DNA of 64,000 nucleotides from Rhabditophanes sp. KR3021 (taxonomy: Eukaryota; Nematoda; Chromadorea; Rhabditida; Alloionematidae). The stretch's first letter is position 1. Each line of letters begins with the position of its first letter. This document shows, piece after piece, positions 48,564-59,912 of this stretch. The position numbers and the translations under genes were made by a program. The stretch spans positions 6,200,001-6,264,000 of the forward strand of contig CAUJLY010000003.1 in assembly GCA_963281155.1 (NCBI GenBank), given 5' to 3'. The notes under the pieces are model-generated. The model was not told the DNA's origin. It searched no databases and was given only the letters and a program-made list of their open reading frames with translations.

Positions 48564-51041
48564 TTATTCTTGCTTTTGAACGGCAATCAAATTGAGAGAG
48601 ATATCGCCTTTGACATTCCATTCTCTGACTTGCTGAAGATGCTTTACACATGAGTAGATAGCCACTTTATGCCCATCTAAGTTTACGATTGCAACACTTT
48701 CATGGAGGTAAATGTCTAGAACGAAGTTAGAAGCTTTTTTTAATTGATGGTTTAGAGAATATTTTTCTTGGTTGGTCCAAGTGTTGAGGTGATAGCATCT
48801 CCCAACAGCTATGTTTTCCGCCACATTTATATGTAATTGAAAATGACAGTCTGTGTCGTTAAAGTAGCTTATCTCGAATATGGAACAATTATCATTAGTG
48901 CGCCCAAAAAATCTGAAAAGAAAAAGATAATAATGAAAGTGAGTCTTTTTTCTGGCTTGAAAGATAAATGTGATTAGATTCAAAAAATATTTTTGTGATA
49001 TTAAAATTTTTATGTTGAAATAGAGTATTTACATTTTTGTGAAGAGACTTTGTAGCAACTTAAAATATAAAATTTAAAATTTACAACATTGTTTTAATAT
49101 CTGTTGATATAAGATGCCGTATATGACAACATTTTAACGTTTTTATCAATTTTTAATCAACTAATGTTTTAGTCAACCTTTTTTAAGAAAATGTAAAGCT
49201 TAAAGAGAAAGGCGTTGAGTCGTGTAAATAGTAATTCTGGTGATTCACGGAAGGAAGAATCTTTGTTAAGTGATCTTCAATTGGAGTAAAAGACAGTGAT
49301 GAAACTAATGGAATTGCTTACTCATTCAGAGAAGATAATGCCGATGACAGTGAGATTATATATTGGGATCAAATAATGGAAATGATTTGGATTGTGAAAA
49401 TATTACGGACTAAGATACGGGATTTGTGTTTTAATTGTAAGGAAATAACCCCTGTTACACACAAAAAAGACTGGACAAAATGATGACATAGACGCACTAG
49501 TCAAGAAAAATTATACATCAAAGACGTTGCCCTGTTAATAATAATGATGACAATGTTCGAGGGACTTCGTGCCCGTAATATTTTAGTATATAAGAGGTAG
49601 AAAATAAGTACTAAATCATTTTTTTAAATGACTAAAAAAAGACTTCTCGCCAATCAAACTGAAGAGAAATCTTCAATGGGCGAAAACTAACGTCAATTAA
49701 TGAAGAAAAGATTCTCAAGACAAAGAAGAGAAAGCATGCTACTTTTGCCTCAGATGAAGTAGAGATTTAGCAGAAGAAGGTTGTCCAGAATTTACATTGG
49801 AGTCAACCTTCGATGATCGACAACGCCTCAAGTTCAGGTACGATTGCTTAAGAAGATCTCAGGGACATAAAGATCACTCCTTTTGATGTCTGAAAAGAAC
49901 GCTCCAATGACTATCAATGATTTCATCGCATGCTTTGTAAGGACTTCAACAATCACGGATAGCACATTGTTCAGATTACAGAACTGAATTTGTGAAAAGT
50001 GCTCCAAAGAAGTGGCAAAGGAGATTTACCAAAGCCAAGAATGCCGTCTTTGATGTGGATGATGCCGCAAGTCTAACAGAAGAAGGATGCCCAGAAATCA
50101 ACTATGGAACGTCGTTAAGTGAAAGCTTAAATCGAAGTATCAATGTCTTAGGAAAATGAACAAGAAAAAGGACCATACGTTCTTGAGGACAGAGAAGGAC
50201 CTTCCGATGCCTGACAACGATTTCAATGCCTGCTTCAGTAGTGTGCCTATTTCAAACAGCACTCTTTACAGACTAAGACAAATCAACAACTACGTCTTTA
50301 AAAACCGTAAACGATTGGAAGGTAAGTTATAGTCATTAAAAGTTTGTTATTAATGTAATCATTTTTCAGCTTCAAACTATGACATCGATGAAAGCAGACT
50401 AGGGGATGTCGAATACAGATACGCGGCTATTGTCAAGGAAATTCCGTACTTCAAGCACATCTACGGTGAAGTGGTTTCAGTCAAAAGTGATAAAGTCACA
50501 AAGGAGATGCTTCAATTTGCTAGTGGAGTCAAAACCACCTTCAGGTGTCAGAAACAAGCTTAGATTCGACTTTTGTGTTGGAAGAAACTTACTTATTGAA
50601 GCTGATGGTATCCAACACTTCAAGCAAGTTTATTTCAATGGACACCCAACGGACTTTGACGCGATCAGAAGGAACGATGAAAAGAAAAACGAATGCTGCC
50701 GCGCCAACAAATTTAAAAAATAGTCATTTATCCTTTAATTATGTCTCATTTAATTTGCTAAAATTTGTTTTGTCCCCATTTCCATTTTTAACTTTAATAT
50801 AGTATTATAAAATGATCATTTTCTGCACAATAATGTCAAATAACTTTCTGATGCAAAATAAATGACATTTTCGTGGATATAAGACATCTACAAGGAATAC
50901 TTTTTAATATATAAATCGTTACCTGAATTGCACAGGTGCCTTTACCTGATGCCATTGAAATGAACTAGGGACAGGAGGCTTGAAATACTCTAGAAAGTCA
51001 TTCGTTGAGAAACCACTACCTCTATCCTTTAGATTAATCAT
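48564..51041 (-). CDS. divergent galectin-like protein with degraded sugar site
   Basis: Exon 1 (51041-50923) starts MINLKDRGSGF and exon 2 (48912-48564) continues from QFRFFGRTNDNCSIFEISYF; the phase-2 join is exact and gives 155 residues. The galectin fold pattern is kept (FQLHINVAENI, FVLDIYLHESVAIVNLDGHK, WNVKGDISLNLIAV). However, the sugar-binding residues H-NPR, N and W..E-R are replaced (INVAEN, NTWTNQEKY), so lactose binding is unlikely. The intron is about 2.0 kb and contains an antisense copy of the endonuclease-like mobile element (49455-50725). It is adjacent to the canonical galectin gene on the same strand. Confidence 0.75.
49455..50725 (+). mobile_element. endonuclease-like element, copy A (antisense in galectin-like intron)
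   Basis: Near-identical to copy B (56910-57968) over about 1.1 kb. Frames are broken, but read in order they give two versions of one domain of about 75 residues (EEGCPE, Y.CLR, DH.FL, PM.(I/V)ND, STL.RL). A 51-bp intron (GTAAGT...TTTTTCAG) ends near 50370, followed by [20 protein letters not shown]. At 50545 it departs from copy B and ends with LRFDFCVGRNLLIEADG, IQHF, then FNGHPTDFDAIRRNDEKKNE. This is the D...(E)xDGxQHF...NDxxKN pattern of VSR/PD-(D/E)XK endonuclease-like proteins of phages and large DNA viruses. The zinc ribbon of copy B is deleted here. Confidence 0.6.
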
Positions 51042-51579
51042 TTTTATATTAAAAAGCGGCGAAATATTATTGACAGAAAAAGACGTATAAAAGTTATACA
51101 AATACTGTGTACTATGTTGTTTGATAGAAAATTGATAACATCAGCAAAGCTTTTAATACTATATCTTATAATATTATTTATATCGTCAAATGCACTACTT
51201 TCCAATGGTTTGAATTAATTGTCAAGGTAAGACCAAATTGAAATACTTAACAGCTGTTTTTATTCGTTAAAAGAGAGTTTAGGGTAAAAAGATCTTTGAT
51301 GGCAAATCCAGTATAGTTATTCCAAATTAAATGAAACAGGGAATGATGATATATTTGAACATATTACCTTTCACGCAATTTTAATTTTGCGCGAAAATAC
51401 ATATATATATTCTCGCGAAAGGGCGAAAGTATATTTTACCGTAAATTTAGGGTGCCTAATAATTCTCGACTAGATTTCATCGTCATTTTAGGCAATAAAC
51501 GTCTATTACATGAGTGATGACATCTATTTTATGTTTCGTTTCTTACTTAATTTATTTTAATTCTATTTACTCAATTTAC

Positions 51580-52250
51580 TCACTATTATTAATTATTTTT
51601 ATGCTTTAGATAATGGATGAGTTTGTTGTAATAACTCCTAGAGAAAAGGGAACCAAAAGGACAACCAATTCCTACAAAACTTTTAAAGGCTGAGGAAATA
51701 GCAACTAATGGATTTGTACCAATTAGAAGAAATCAAGTCTCAAAACCAGAAAGAGATGAAGTTAGGGAAAACAAATGGAACAACTAAACCCTGTGGCCAA
51801 GTTTATTCATTTAAACTCCGAGACGGTTGAATGTAAGCTAATTTTTTGTGTACATAATTATTTATTTATAGCTCTAACCAACATCTTGGACGAATCAAGA
51901 AGAAGCGATCCGTAATACAGAAAATACTTCTGGAAACACTTGGAGTCAAGACGTCTAATCGAATAAAGATTATGATTAGCTGGTTTCAGATCAGCAAAGA
52001 TCACAGATGCTTACAGAAAGACAATTTATGGCAATTATCGTCTAGTTCATGAGTCAAGAGGATTGAAGCAAGTAAATGGGCTCGATTTTCTAGGAAACGA
52101 GCTTACTCAATCCCAAATCAAGAAAGCTTTTGTTGGAGCTACTTACTCAGGATCTCAAAACCAAATAAATCAGTTCTGTTTGGTGGAAAAATACTGTTAC
52201 GGTTACCCCTTAGACTTCAAGGTAATTAATCCATTATGTTACAAATAAAG
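51580..52250 (+). mobile_element. second element family, copy 1
   Basis: The first about 170 bp (51580-51748) are nearly identical to 54947-55113 inside an eEF2 intron, including an ATG-started peptide [20 protein letters not shown] that soon meets a stop. Downstream the copies differ. Here a possible 43-bp GTAAGC...TTATAG intron near 51831-51873 precedes frame-broken coding-like sequence, ending in a clean stretch GLKQVNGLDFLGNELTQSQI and VGATYSGSQNQINQFC. It is a degraded gene of a repeated family, linked by copy 2 to the endonuclease-like type. Confidence 0.5.
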
Positions 52251-53994
52251 ATTTACCATCTTTCATGCCTTTTGAAAGTCTTTTTTTACTTGTTTCCTGT
52301 TACCTTCGTTTTTCAAATGTCGCAAGGATAGTTGCAACTCGTCATTTACCCCACATTGTACTTCCTATCAAATTATCACCATGTTTAACCAAATTAACCC
52401 TAATTATGTCTCTTTTTCGTTATTCATTTATGTCCTTAATCTTCTTAATATTATTCATCGCCTTTGCCAATTTGCATTTTAGGTCTATTTACAGTTGTTT
52501 ATCTGTTATTTTGCCTTCAGCAAATTGTGGCCACTTTTTGCATATTAAAGTTTAGTTTTAATAAAGTTTTTAGTAATTTACTTGTGTTACGTCTATCCTC
52601 AAGTCTCTATTTGGCCGTATTCAAAATTGAGTCTTATATAAAGATCTTTTATATCATCCTCGTTTATGTCGTGGCGGGAGGCTTTGTAATTTCATTAATA
52701 GAACCACGTTTGTTTTTAGGTAATTTAAAAGTTCCTTTAAGAACAAGCAACCGCTTCTTCTTGTCCTGTTTTGTCTCGTTTAAAAGTTAAAGAAAGTTTT
52801 GTGCTTGGTCGATTTGCCTAGTCAAACTCGATTCATCTTAAAGAGTTTATTAAGAGTTGTTTGTAGAAATACCAACTTATAAATTTTACTTTTTTGTCAA
52901 GAAGGTGGAAAAAAGATTTGCCCCTGTAAAAGTCTAAAAGTCCTCAACCCGGAAATGTTTAAGGAATTGTGTACAGAAGAAGATTGCCAGATTGAAGTGT
53001 AGGAGATCTAAGTTTGTTAAAAAATCCACTTCAAAAAAGGCCTGTTTTGTTTGTAAGTTTTAGTATGTCTTTAGCCCAGAATTTAATTCTACATCAAACT
53101 GCGCTTTAAACTAAAAGTATTCACTGACCCACCTCAAGGCAAAAAAATATTTTACTGAAACATGTTGAAAAATGGTTTTTATGTTAAAACTGTATTTTAA
53201 GATGAGTGTAATCCTATTATTCATAATTAATATGTTGAATATCTTTATTTTCTCAAATACAATAATTAATTGGCAGACCAGACAAACTTGTTATTGCTTG
53301 CGGTTATTAGAGATTGGTAATAAGGCGACCAAAATATTATTACTGTTATGTTAATGTCTCCCATAAACGCTTGAAAATAGATATTCAAAATCTGTTTGAT
53401 GATTTGGGTATACTGAATCTTGTCTTTCAAACAAAATGAGTAGAACTTTGAAAAAAATATCAGGTCTCTAGGACAGAGGTATTGAGGCCAAAACCTTGAC
53501 TCTTTCCAGACTTTCTCTGGTAATGTGTCTATAATTGAATCTGTGAAAAAAAGTTACACTAGTATGTAAAGCTAGAAATTTGAGTTTAATGACATAGACC
53601 AAACTTAATAGCTCAAATAACCTGCTTGAACATCTAGTAATGTAAATCACAAAAGTTAAAAAATATTATATGTTCTGTAATGAATTTAAAAGAGTCAAAA
53701 AAGGTAAGCATTAATCAAAACTCTTATGTAGAAAGAGAAAGGAACATTTGCGTAGGGATAGCCAGCCTGCAAGGCAATGATAAAGGAAAGGAATTTCAAA
53801 AAATGCATTCCATATCTGCTATGTAAGACATTTTAAAAGTTTTTCTACATTTTTCAACAAGTTGTTAGAATCCTTATATAGTTTTATTACATGAGCTTTT
53901 TAAATGCAAAGATACAACAATTACGATAATATTTTATTTAATAACAAAATAATGAATCAACATAAGATGAACAAGTAACAATGTGACAACCGAT
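52251..53994. other. region between the second element copy and the eEF2 3' end
   Basis: About 1.7 kb. The frames at 52265-52790 encode only Phe/Leu/Ile/Ser-rich peptides from T-rich DNA. A short coding-like relic lies near 52900-53000 (KKICPCKSLKVLNPEMFKEL), perhaps more element debris. No gene is supported. Confidence 0.35.
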
Positions 53995-56900
53995 TTAAAG
54001 TTTGTCATAATAGTTATCCAAAGATGGGAGTTCGATCTTAAGTCCCTTTCTCTTTCTGGTGTCGAGAACGATTTGATAAGGTTTGGATCCAACTTCTAAT
54101 GGGTCTCCGGGGAGGATTTGCCAATGGTCGAAGAAGCATTGTGGGAAAGCGTTACCAGAGGTAGCGGCACGAAGATCAGCGGTGAATCCGAATGATTCGT
54201 TTACGGGAAGGTAAGCCTTAACAACGAACATTGGGGTTCCGGCAATTTGACTTTCTTCGAAGACGTGTCCTCTTCTCTTGTTGAGAACTCCGTAGATTCC
54301 TCCGACGGCCATTTCTGGGCATTGGATTTCTACAAGGTAGATTGGTTCCAAAAGTCTTGGCTCAGCAGTGAGGCATGAAGCGTAGATTACACGACGAGCA
54401 GTTGGGATGACTTGACCACCTCCTCTGTGGATAGCATCAGCGTGGAGAGTAACATCGTGGATGTTAAATCTAATTCCGCGCATAAATTCGTCACACAAAA
54501 CTCCTTCTTTGGAGGCCCATTGAAGCCCAGCGACGCAAGAGTCCTTGATTTCGTTAAGGTATTGAACTCCCTTTGTGACATCAACCAAAACTAAAAAATA
54601 ATAATTAGTTAAAGTTAAGGATTAGATAACTCATGAGTTTCCATGCAACTCATGAATCGGCTGAAACTTACTGTTAGGGCCAGTTCCATCGGGTCCAAAG
54701 CCTTCAATTCATGAAAAAAGCGATTAGAAAGGGTTGATTAAAGTTCGGTCAAGTTTATATGATATTCCCCTTTAAGTTTGGCAAAAAAACTCTAGCAAGT
54801 GATTTTTAGCTTAAGTAAAGCATTATATTTGCAGAAGTTTCAAATTCCAGAAAAATGATTATTTATGTATTATGTATAATTATTTTAAATAAAATGCTTG
54901 TTACTCTAAATTTGATTACTTTAATTTGTATGGAATAAAGTCTTAACTCGCTATTATTAATTACTTTTATGCTTTAGATAATGGATGAGTTTGTTGTGAT
55001 AACTCCTAGAGAAAAGGGAACCAAAAGGACAACCAATTCCTACAAAACTTTTAAAGGCTGAGGAAATAGCAACTAATGGATTTGTACCAATTAGAAGAAA
55101 TCAAGTCTCAAAACTGCATGTCCATGCACGCTTCTAAGCTCAAGGGATGAAAAGGTCTACGAAAGGCTCTGCAGAGACAAAGATTGGGCTCTCATTTTCA
55201 AAATGTAATTTATGCGATGACTGGACGCGGAAGTGGATGCCCTCACTGTAGAAGACATCTGCAATTCACGAAGCAGTTGGGAAAATCCTCAAGAAATTAG
55301 TAAAGAACATCTTGGTTCCGAAAAAGCTTTTTTGATTGCAGAGGAGACTCAAATACCGTTCCATTTGACTTCTTTGTCAAGCCTAATCTACTATTTATAT
55401 TATAATATATTTTGTCTCTAAACTAATTAAATTTTCTCAATAATAACTTGTGTTTATGCTTTTAATTTTAAAAACCTACACCAAATCTTTCTGGCTTCAG
55501 TGACATCATAGTCGTATGTCTCATTCAATTTCTTAGCACGTTCCTTCAATTCATCACGAGCACTGATTTTTCCATCTTCGATGTCATCAGCGAGTCCTTC
55601 TGGCATTGGTACGGCCTTCATGAAGATTCTGTTGTGCTTATTTGGAGATTTGGACAAGCACATCATTTGTGATTCGCATTGGACGGTTTCTCTGTATGAG
55701 ACGACTGGGTCAGACTTCTTGAGTGGAATACAGGCGTGGTCTTCTTCCAAATCCTTAAGACAGATTTCCAAATGAAGTTCTCCGGCTCCACAGATGATGT
55801 GTTCTCCAGATTCTTCGAAGATACATTGGACCATAGGATCGGATTTGGCCAAACGCTTGAGTCCTTCAACAAGCTTGGGCAAGTCTCCTGGATTTTTTGG
55901 TTCGACGGCGACACGTACGACTGGTGATACTGAGAATTTCATGACTCTCATGTTGTGAGCATCCTTGGAAGTGGTGATGGTACCTCCCTTGATGAGGTAT
56001 TGATCGACTCCTACTAATCCAGCGATGTTTCCGCAAGGGATATCCTCAATTGGCTCGATGTATCTTCCCATCATAAGGATGGTACGTTGGATGGTTTTTT
56101 CGAAAAGATCGTCTTTCTTTCCGGGAACATAATGAGGTCCTTGGATTCTGGCCTTTTGTCCAGTGGCGACCTTTCCGGAGAAAACTCTTCCGAAAGCGTA
56201 GAAACGTCCTTTGTCGGTGGTGGGTACCATCTTGGATACGTACATCATGAGTGGACCATTTGGATCACAGGCCTTGATGGCGACGGCACATTCATCGTCA
56301 TGGGGTCCTTCGTACAACATCTCCATTCTGTATTTTTGGGCGGTAACTGGGGATGGGAGATGGAAACAGATCATTTGGAGCATAGTTTCTCCGGCTGGCA
56401 ACCATTTTCTCATGGCAATCTTCATCAAAGGCTTTCCTTCAAGTTCTCTTTCTTCGAGGTTCAACTTGATGTTAAGTCTATCGAAAAGCTTGGCGACTTC
56501 CTCCTAATTTACATAATGAATATAATTATCTCTTTTAACACAACATACCTTCTTGCATCCCATAACGGCATCGAAAACCTTGAAGATGGGGTCCAAAACG
56601 AATTGAACGAATCCACGTTTGTTGTCATCATCTTGGGTTGATGACCACTTCTTGGTCTTAAGGTTGAAGAATCTATCTCCCCAGAGGTTCTTCATGAGTT
56701 TGTCAACTTGAACTCCGAATTTCTCAGCGTAAATTTCGGAGAATTGTTTCAAGGTGAAAGCCCATCCATGGAGTCCGGATCCGAACCCGACGTTTCCTAC
56801 GGATGGATCAACGCGAATGTCGCCCATGGGACCGTCCTAGATAGGAAAATACAAGTTAATAAATAGTAAAATACAAGTTGATAATTAAGTATTTTAAGTT

Positions 56901-59028
56901 TTGGTTTAATAACACAGAAAAGACTGAACAAAATGATTACATAGACGTAAGAATGTTTACCCCGTTAATAATGATGACAATGTTCGAGGGACTTCGTGCC
57001 CGTAATATTTTGGTATAAGAGGTAGAAAATAAGTACTAAATCATTTTTTTAAATGACTAAAAAAGACTTCTCGCCAATCAAACTAAAGAGAAATCTTCAA
57101 AGAGGCGAAAAATAACGTCAATTAATGAAGAAAAGATTCTCAAGACAAAGAAGAGGAAGCATGCTACTTTTGCCTCAGATGAAGTAGAGATTTAGTAGAA
57201 GAAGGTTGTCCAGAATTTACATTGGAGTCAACCTTCGATGATCGACAACGCCTCAAGTTCAGGTACGATTGCTTAAGAAGATCTCAGGGACATAAAGATC
57301 ACCCCTTTTTGATGTCTGAAAAGAATGCTCCAATGACTATCAATGATTGCATCGCATGTTCTGTAAGGACTTCAGCAATCACGGATAGCACATTGTTCAG
57401 ATTACAGAACTGAATTTGTGAAAAGTGCTCCAAAGAAGTGGCAAAGGAGATTTACCAAAGCCAAGAATGCCGTCTTTGATGCGGATGACGCCGCAAGTCT
57501 AACAGAAGAAGGATGCCCAGAAATCAACTATGGAACGTCGTTAAGTGAAAGCTCAAATCGAAGTATCAATGTCTTAGGAAAATGAACAAGAAAAAGGACC
57601 ATACGTTCTTGAGGACAGAAAAGGACCTTCCGATGTCTGTCAACGATTTGAATGCCTGCTTCAGTAGTGTGCCTATTTCAAACAGCACTCTTTACAGACT
57701 AAGACAAATCAACAACTACGTCTTTAAAAACCGTAAACAATCGGAAGGTATAGTCATCCAATTTTGTTATTAATGTAGTCGTTTTTCAGCTTCAAACTAT
57801 GACATCGATGAAAGCAGACTAGGGGATGTCGAATACAGATACGCGGCTATTGTCAAGGAAATTCCGTACTTCAAGCACATCTACGATGAAGTGGTTTCAG
57901 TCAAAAGTGATAAAGTCACAAAGGAGATGCTTCAATTTGCTAGTGGAGTCAAAACCATCTTCAGGTGTCCAAGATGTGAAGTTTCTGTCAGAACAAAAGA
58001 TAGATCCGGATGTCCAAGATGCAGGAAGGTCTCCCATCTGCATGACTCTGTTGGCAGGGCACTTGACAAGATGAAGATGATCTACACTCAAGAAAAGTCC
58101 TTTCCTGATTTTAATGAAGCTGACAAATTGGACGAAATTCTGTATTGGGTTATCAAAGACTGGCCAACCTTAAAGAAGGGTGAATATTTTGAGCGCTTTA
58201 TCGGAAAGAACTACAAGAAGCTTATTCCACTTAATTAGCTATAAATGTATACCTAATAAACCTTCTATTTATCTATCTAAAGGTTTTTTGATTATATTTT
58301 TTGATGAAATTTTTTGAGGTCCATATTTATATGAATCCCCGAAGCCCTCAGGCGTTAGCGATACCTCTGGTGCATATGTACAAATAATGACATTAATATT
58401 CTCGACGATTCTCTGGAAGGTTTGGAAGAGTTCCTCTTGTCCGAGTTGAAGTTCGAGGAGAGCACGATCCATCTTGTTCATGAAAAGAATTGGCTTGATT
58501 CTTTCGGCAATGGCTTGACGGAGGACAGTTTCGGTCTGGACACATACTCCGGAGACGCAATCGACGACAACGAGGGCTCCATCGGTAACACGGAGGGCGG
58601 CGGTAACTTCGGAGGAGAAATCAACGTGGCCAGGTGAGTCGATCAAGTTGATGAGGAAACCGTCGTGAGCGGTCAAGACTCCTTCTGGGGATTTGTTGTA
58701 TTCGATTTGGTTTTCTCCCTTGACGAAAGGAACGTCCTTCTTCTCGAGGTTGAAGAACAAACTGATGGCGGTGGACTTGATGGTGATGCATCTTTCTTGC
58801 TCATCCTTACGGGTATCGGTGAAACGAGTTTCTCCGGCTTTGGCTCCAGCGATGATACCGGCCTTGGAGACGAGGGAGTCAGTGAGAGTAGATTTTCCGT
58901 GATCTACATGAGCAATTACGGACATGTTACGGATGTTCTTCTTTCTATCCATAAGATTACGGATTTCATCGATAGTGAAATTAACCTGAACATTCAATAT
59001 ATTAATTAGGAACCAGCTAACTTACCAT
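53995..59028 (-). CDS. EEF2: translation elongation factor eEF2
   Basis: Ribosomal translocase GTPase. Six exons: 59028-59026 (ATG only), 58985-58365, 56836-56549, 56503-55480, 54701-54672 (30 nt) and 54590-53995. They join in frame to 853 residues against 858 in human. Motifs: AHVDHGKST (P-loop), [19 protein letters not shown]; domain II-V blocks [31 protein letters not shown], and [16 protein letters not shown] with the diphthamide His. The C-terminus is YYDKL. The reading is intact. Introns 1, 3 and 5 are 40-81 bp, but intron 2 (1528 bp) and intron 4 (778 bp) are long and each contains an antisense element copy. The long antisense open frames over these exons are shadows of strong codon bias. 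Confidence 0.97.
54947..55430 (+). mobile_element. second element family, copy 2 (antisense in eEF2 intron 4)
   Basis: Starts with the same about 170 bp as 51580-51748, then diverges. From about 55190 one frame reads [20 protein letters not shown], which contains a zinc-ribbon half (CPHC). Another segment near 55320-55390 reads [20 protein letters not shown] followed by NLLF. The (V/L)PFDF-F-V-(K)-x-NLL(I) strand is the first catalytic strand of the same VSR/PD-(D/E)XK endonuclease-like family seen in copy A of the other element. The frame then runs into AT-rich DNA, so the core (ExDGxQHF) is missing. It lies wholly in the 778-bp intron, opposite to eEF2. Confidence 0.5.
56910..58240 (+). mobile_element. 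endonuclease-like element, copy B (antisense in eEF2 intron 2)
   Basis: Near-identical partner of copy A. It has the two repeated domains ([28 protein letters not shown]; then the segment with [20 protein letters not shown] and [20 protein letters not shown]) and the internal short intron at about 57749-57789. Then come a four-Cys zinc ribbon ([20 protein letters not shown] with CRK) and a helix [20 protein letters not shown], ending with [20 protein letters not shown] and LIPLN at 58238. The catalytic strand and IEADG motif of copy A are absent between FPD and the C-terminal part. One frameshift separates the repeats. It lies wholly in the 1528-bp eEF2 intron 2, opposite strand. Confidence 0.6.
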
Positions 59029-59912
59029 TTTTGCAGATTTTTGTTGATACAAATCTGTAAGCCGCTATTTATAAAAGCGGTGAATATCAGAGTGTTTGAA
59101 TCTAAAAAATTCAAATTGGTTACTCAAAAATTATTCCAATTTTTTATCCCGGGACGAACGAGTACTGTACTATTTAAAAAAGTGCCTGCACATCATACTT
59201 TTTATGACGCGGAAAGGTCGGGGAATGATATAGTCAATCCGTTTGTACGTAAGAAAGCTTAAAACGTGTGTTAGTTCATCACAATAATTTTCACGGTTTG
59301 TTTTCGAGCCAAAAACATATGATGTGCGACTAATGATTGGAAACGAGTGTATTTACACAAATGAATTCAAATAATTTTATTTCAAACTAATAGAGGCTGG
59401 CCAAATAGTATGATTGCAAGGGGCAGAGACGACGTGTTTTTGGTGGTACACAAAAACTTTTCCTTGACATTACACACAACAACAGAAAACGGCTGAACAA
59501 TCTAGTCAACGTGGAAGTATTTGATATGCCATCGAAGATGGCAAAGTTGATTGCAAATATAAGCTAAGATACAAATAAAATACCTATAACAACTTGTATG
59601 CGAACAAAGTATTGTATGAATGCTTTACGTAAGAGCGACTGCTAAATACACTTGGGTGTGATGAAATAAAGGCAAAGACAGAAAATGGTAAACAACAGCT
59701 ATACAAAATAATAAACAAGTGTATATGATGAAATAAAATAGATGGGAACAATATTGTATATCTTCATTTATTTTGAATGTAAAAATTATAGAAAATGATC
59801 CATGGACATTATCGTATATTTAAATTAAATCTAAAACACGTATTTTGATCTACCCAAATCACATTACACGTCAGTTGGATCCATTTACTATTTAGACCCT
59901 ATATAGTATACC
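59029..59912. other. intergenic region upstream of eEF2
   Basis: About 880 bp holding the eEF2 promoter. An acceptor-like GGCTTACAG (minus strand, AG near 59056-59055) lies 27 nt before the eEF2 ATG. The plus-strand frame 59041-59262 has no recognisable domain. Nothing else is seen. Confidence 0.4.

Noticed and set aside
52265..52790. Hydrophobic plus-strand frames that look like membrane proteins
   Set aside because: Two overlapping frames both look hydrophobic, which T-rich DNA gives by chance. No conserved motif is present.
56087..56641. Plus-strand frame of 184 codons over eEF2 exons
   Set aside because: Antisense shadow of strongly biased eEF2 codons; the minus strand encodes unambiguous eEF2 sequence. 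The same holds for 58422-59009 and 54412-54594.
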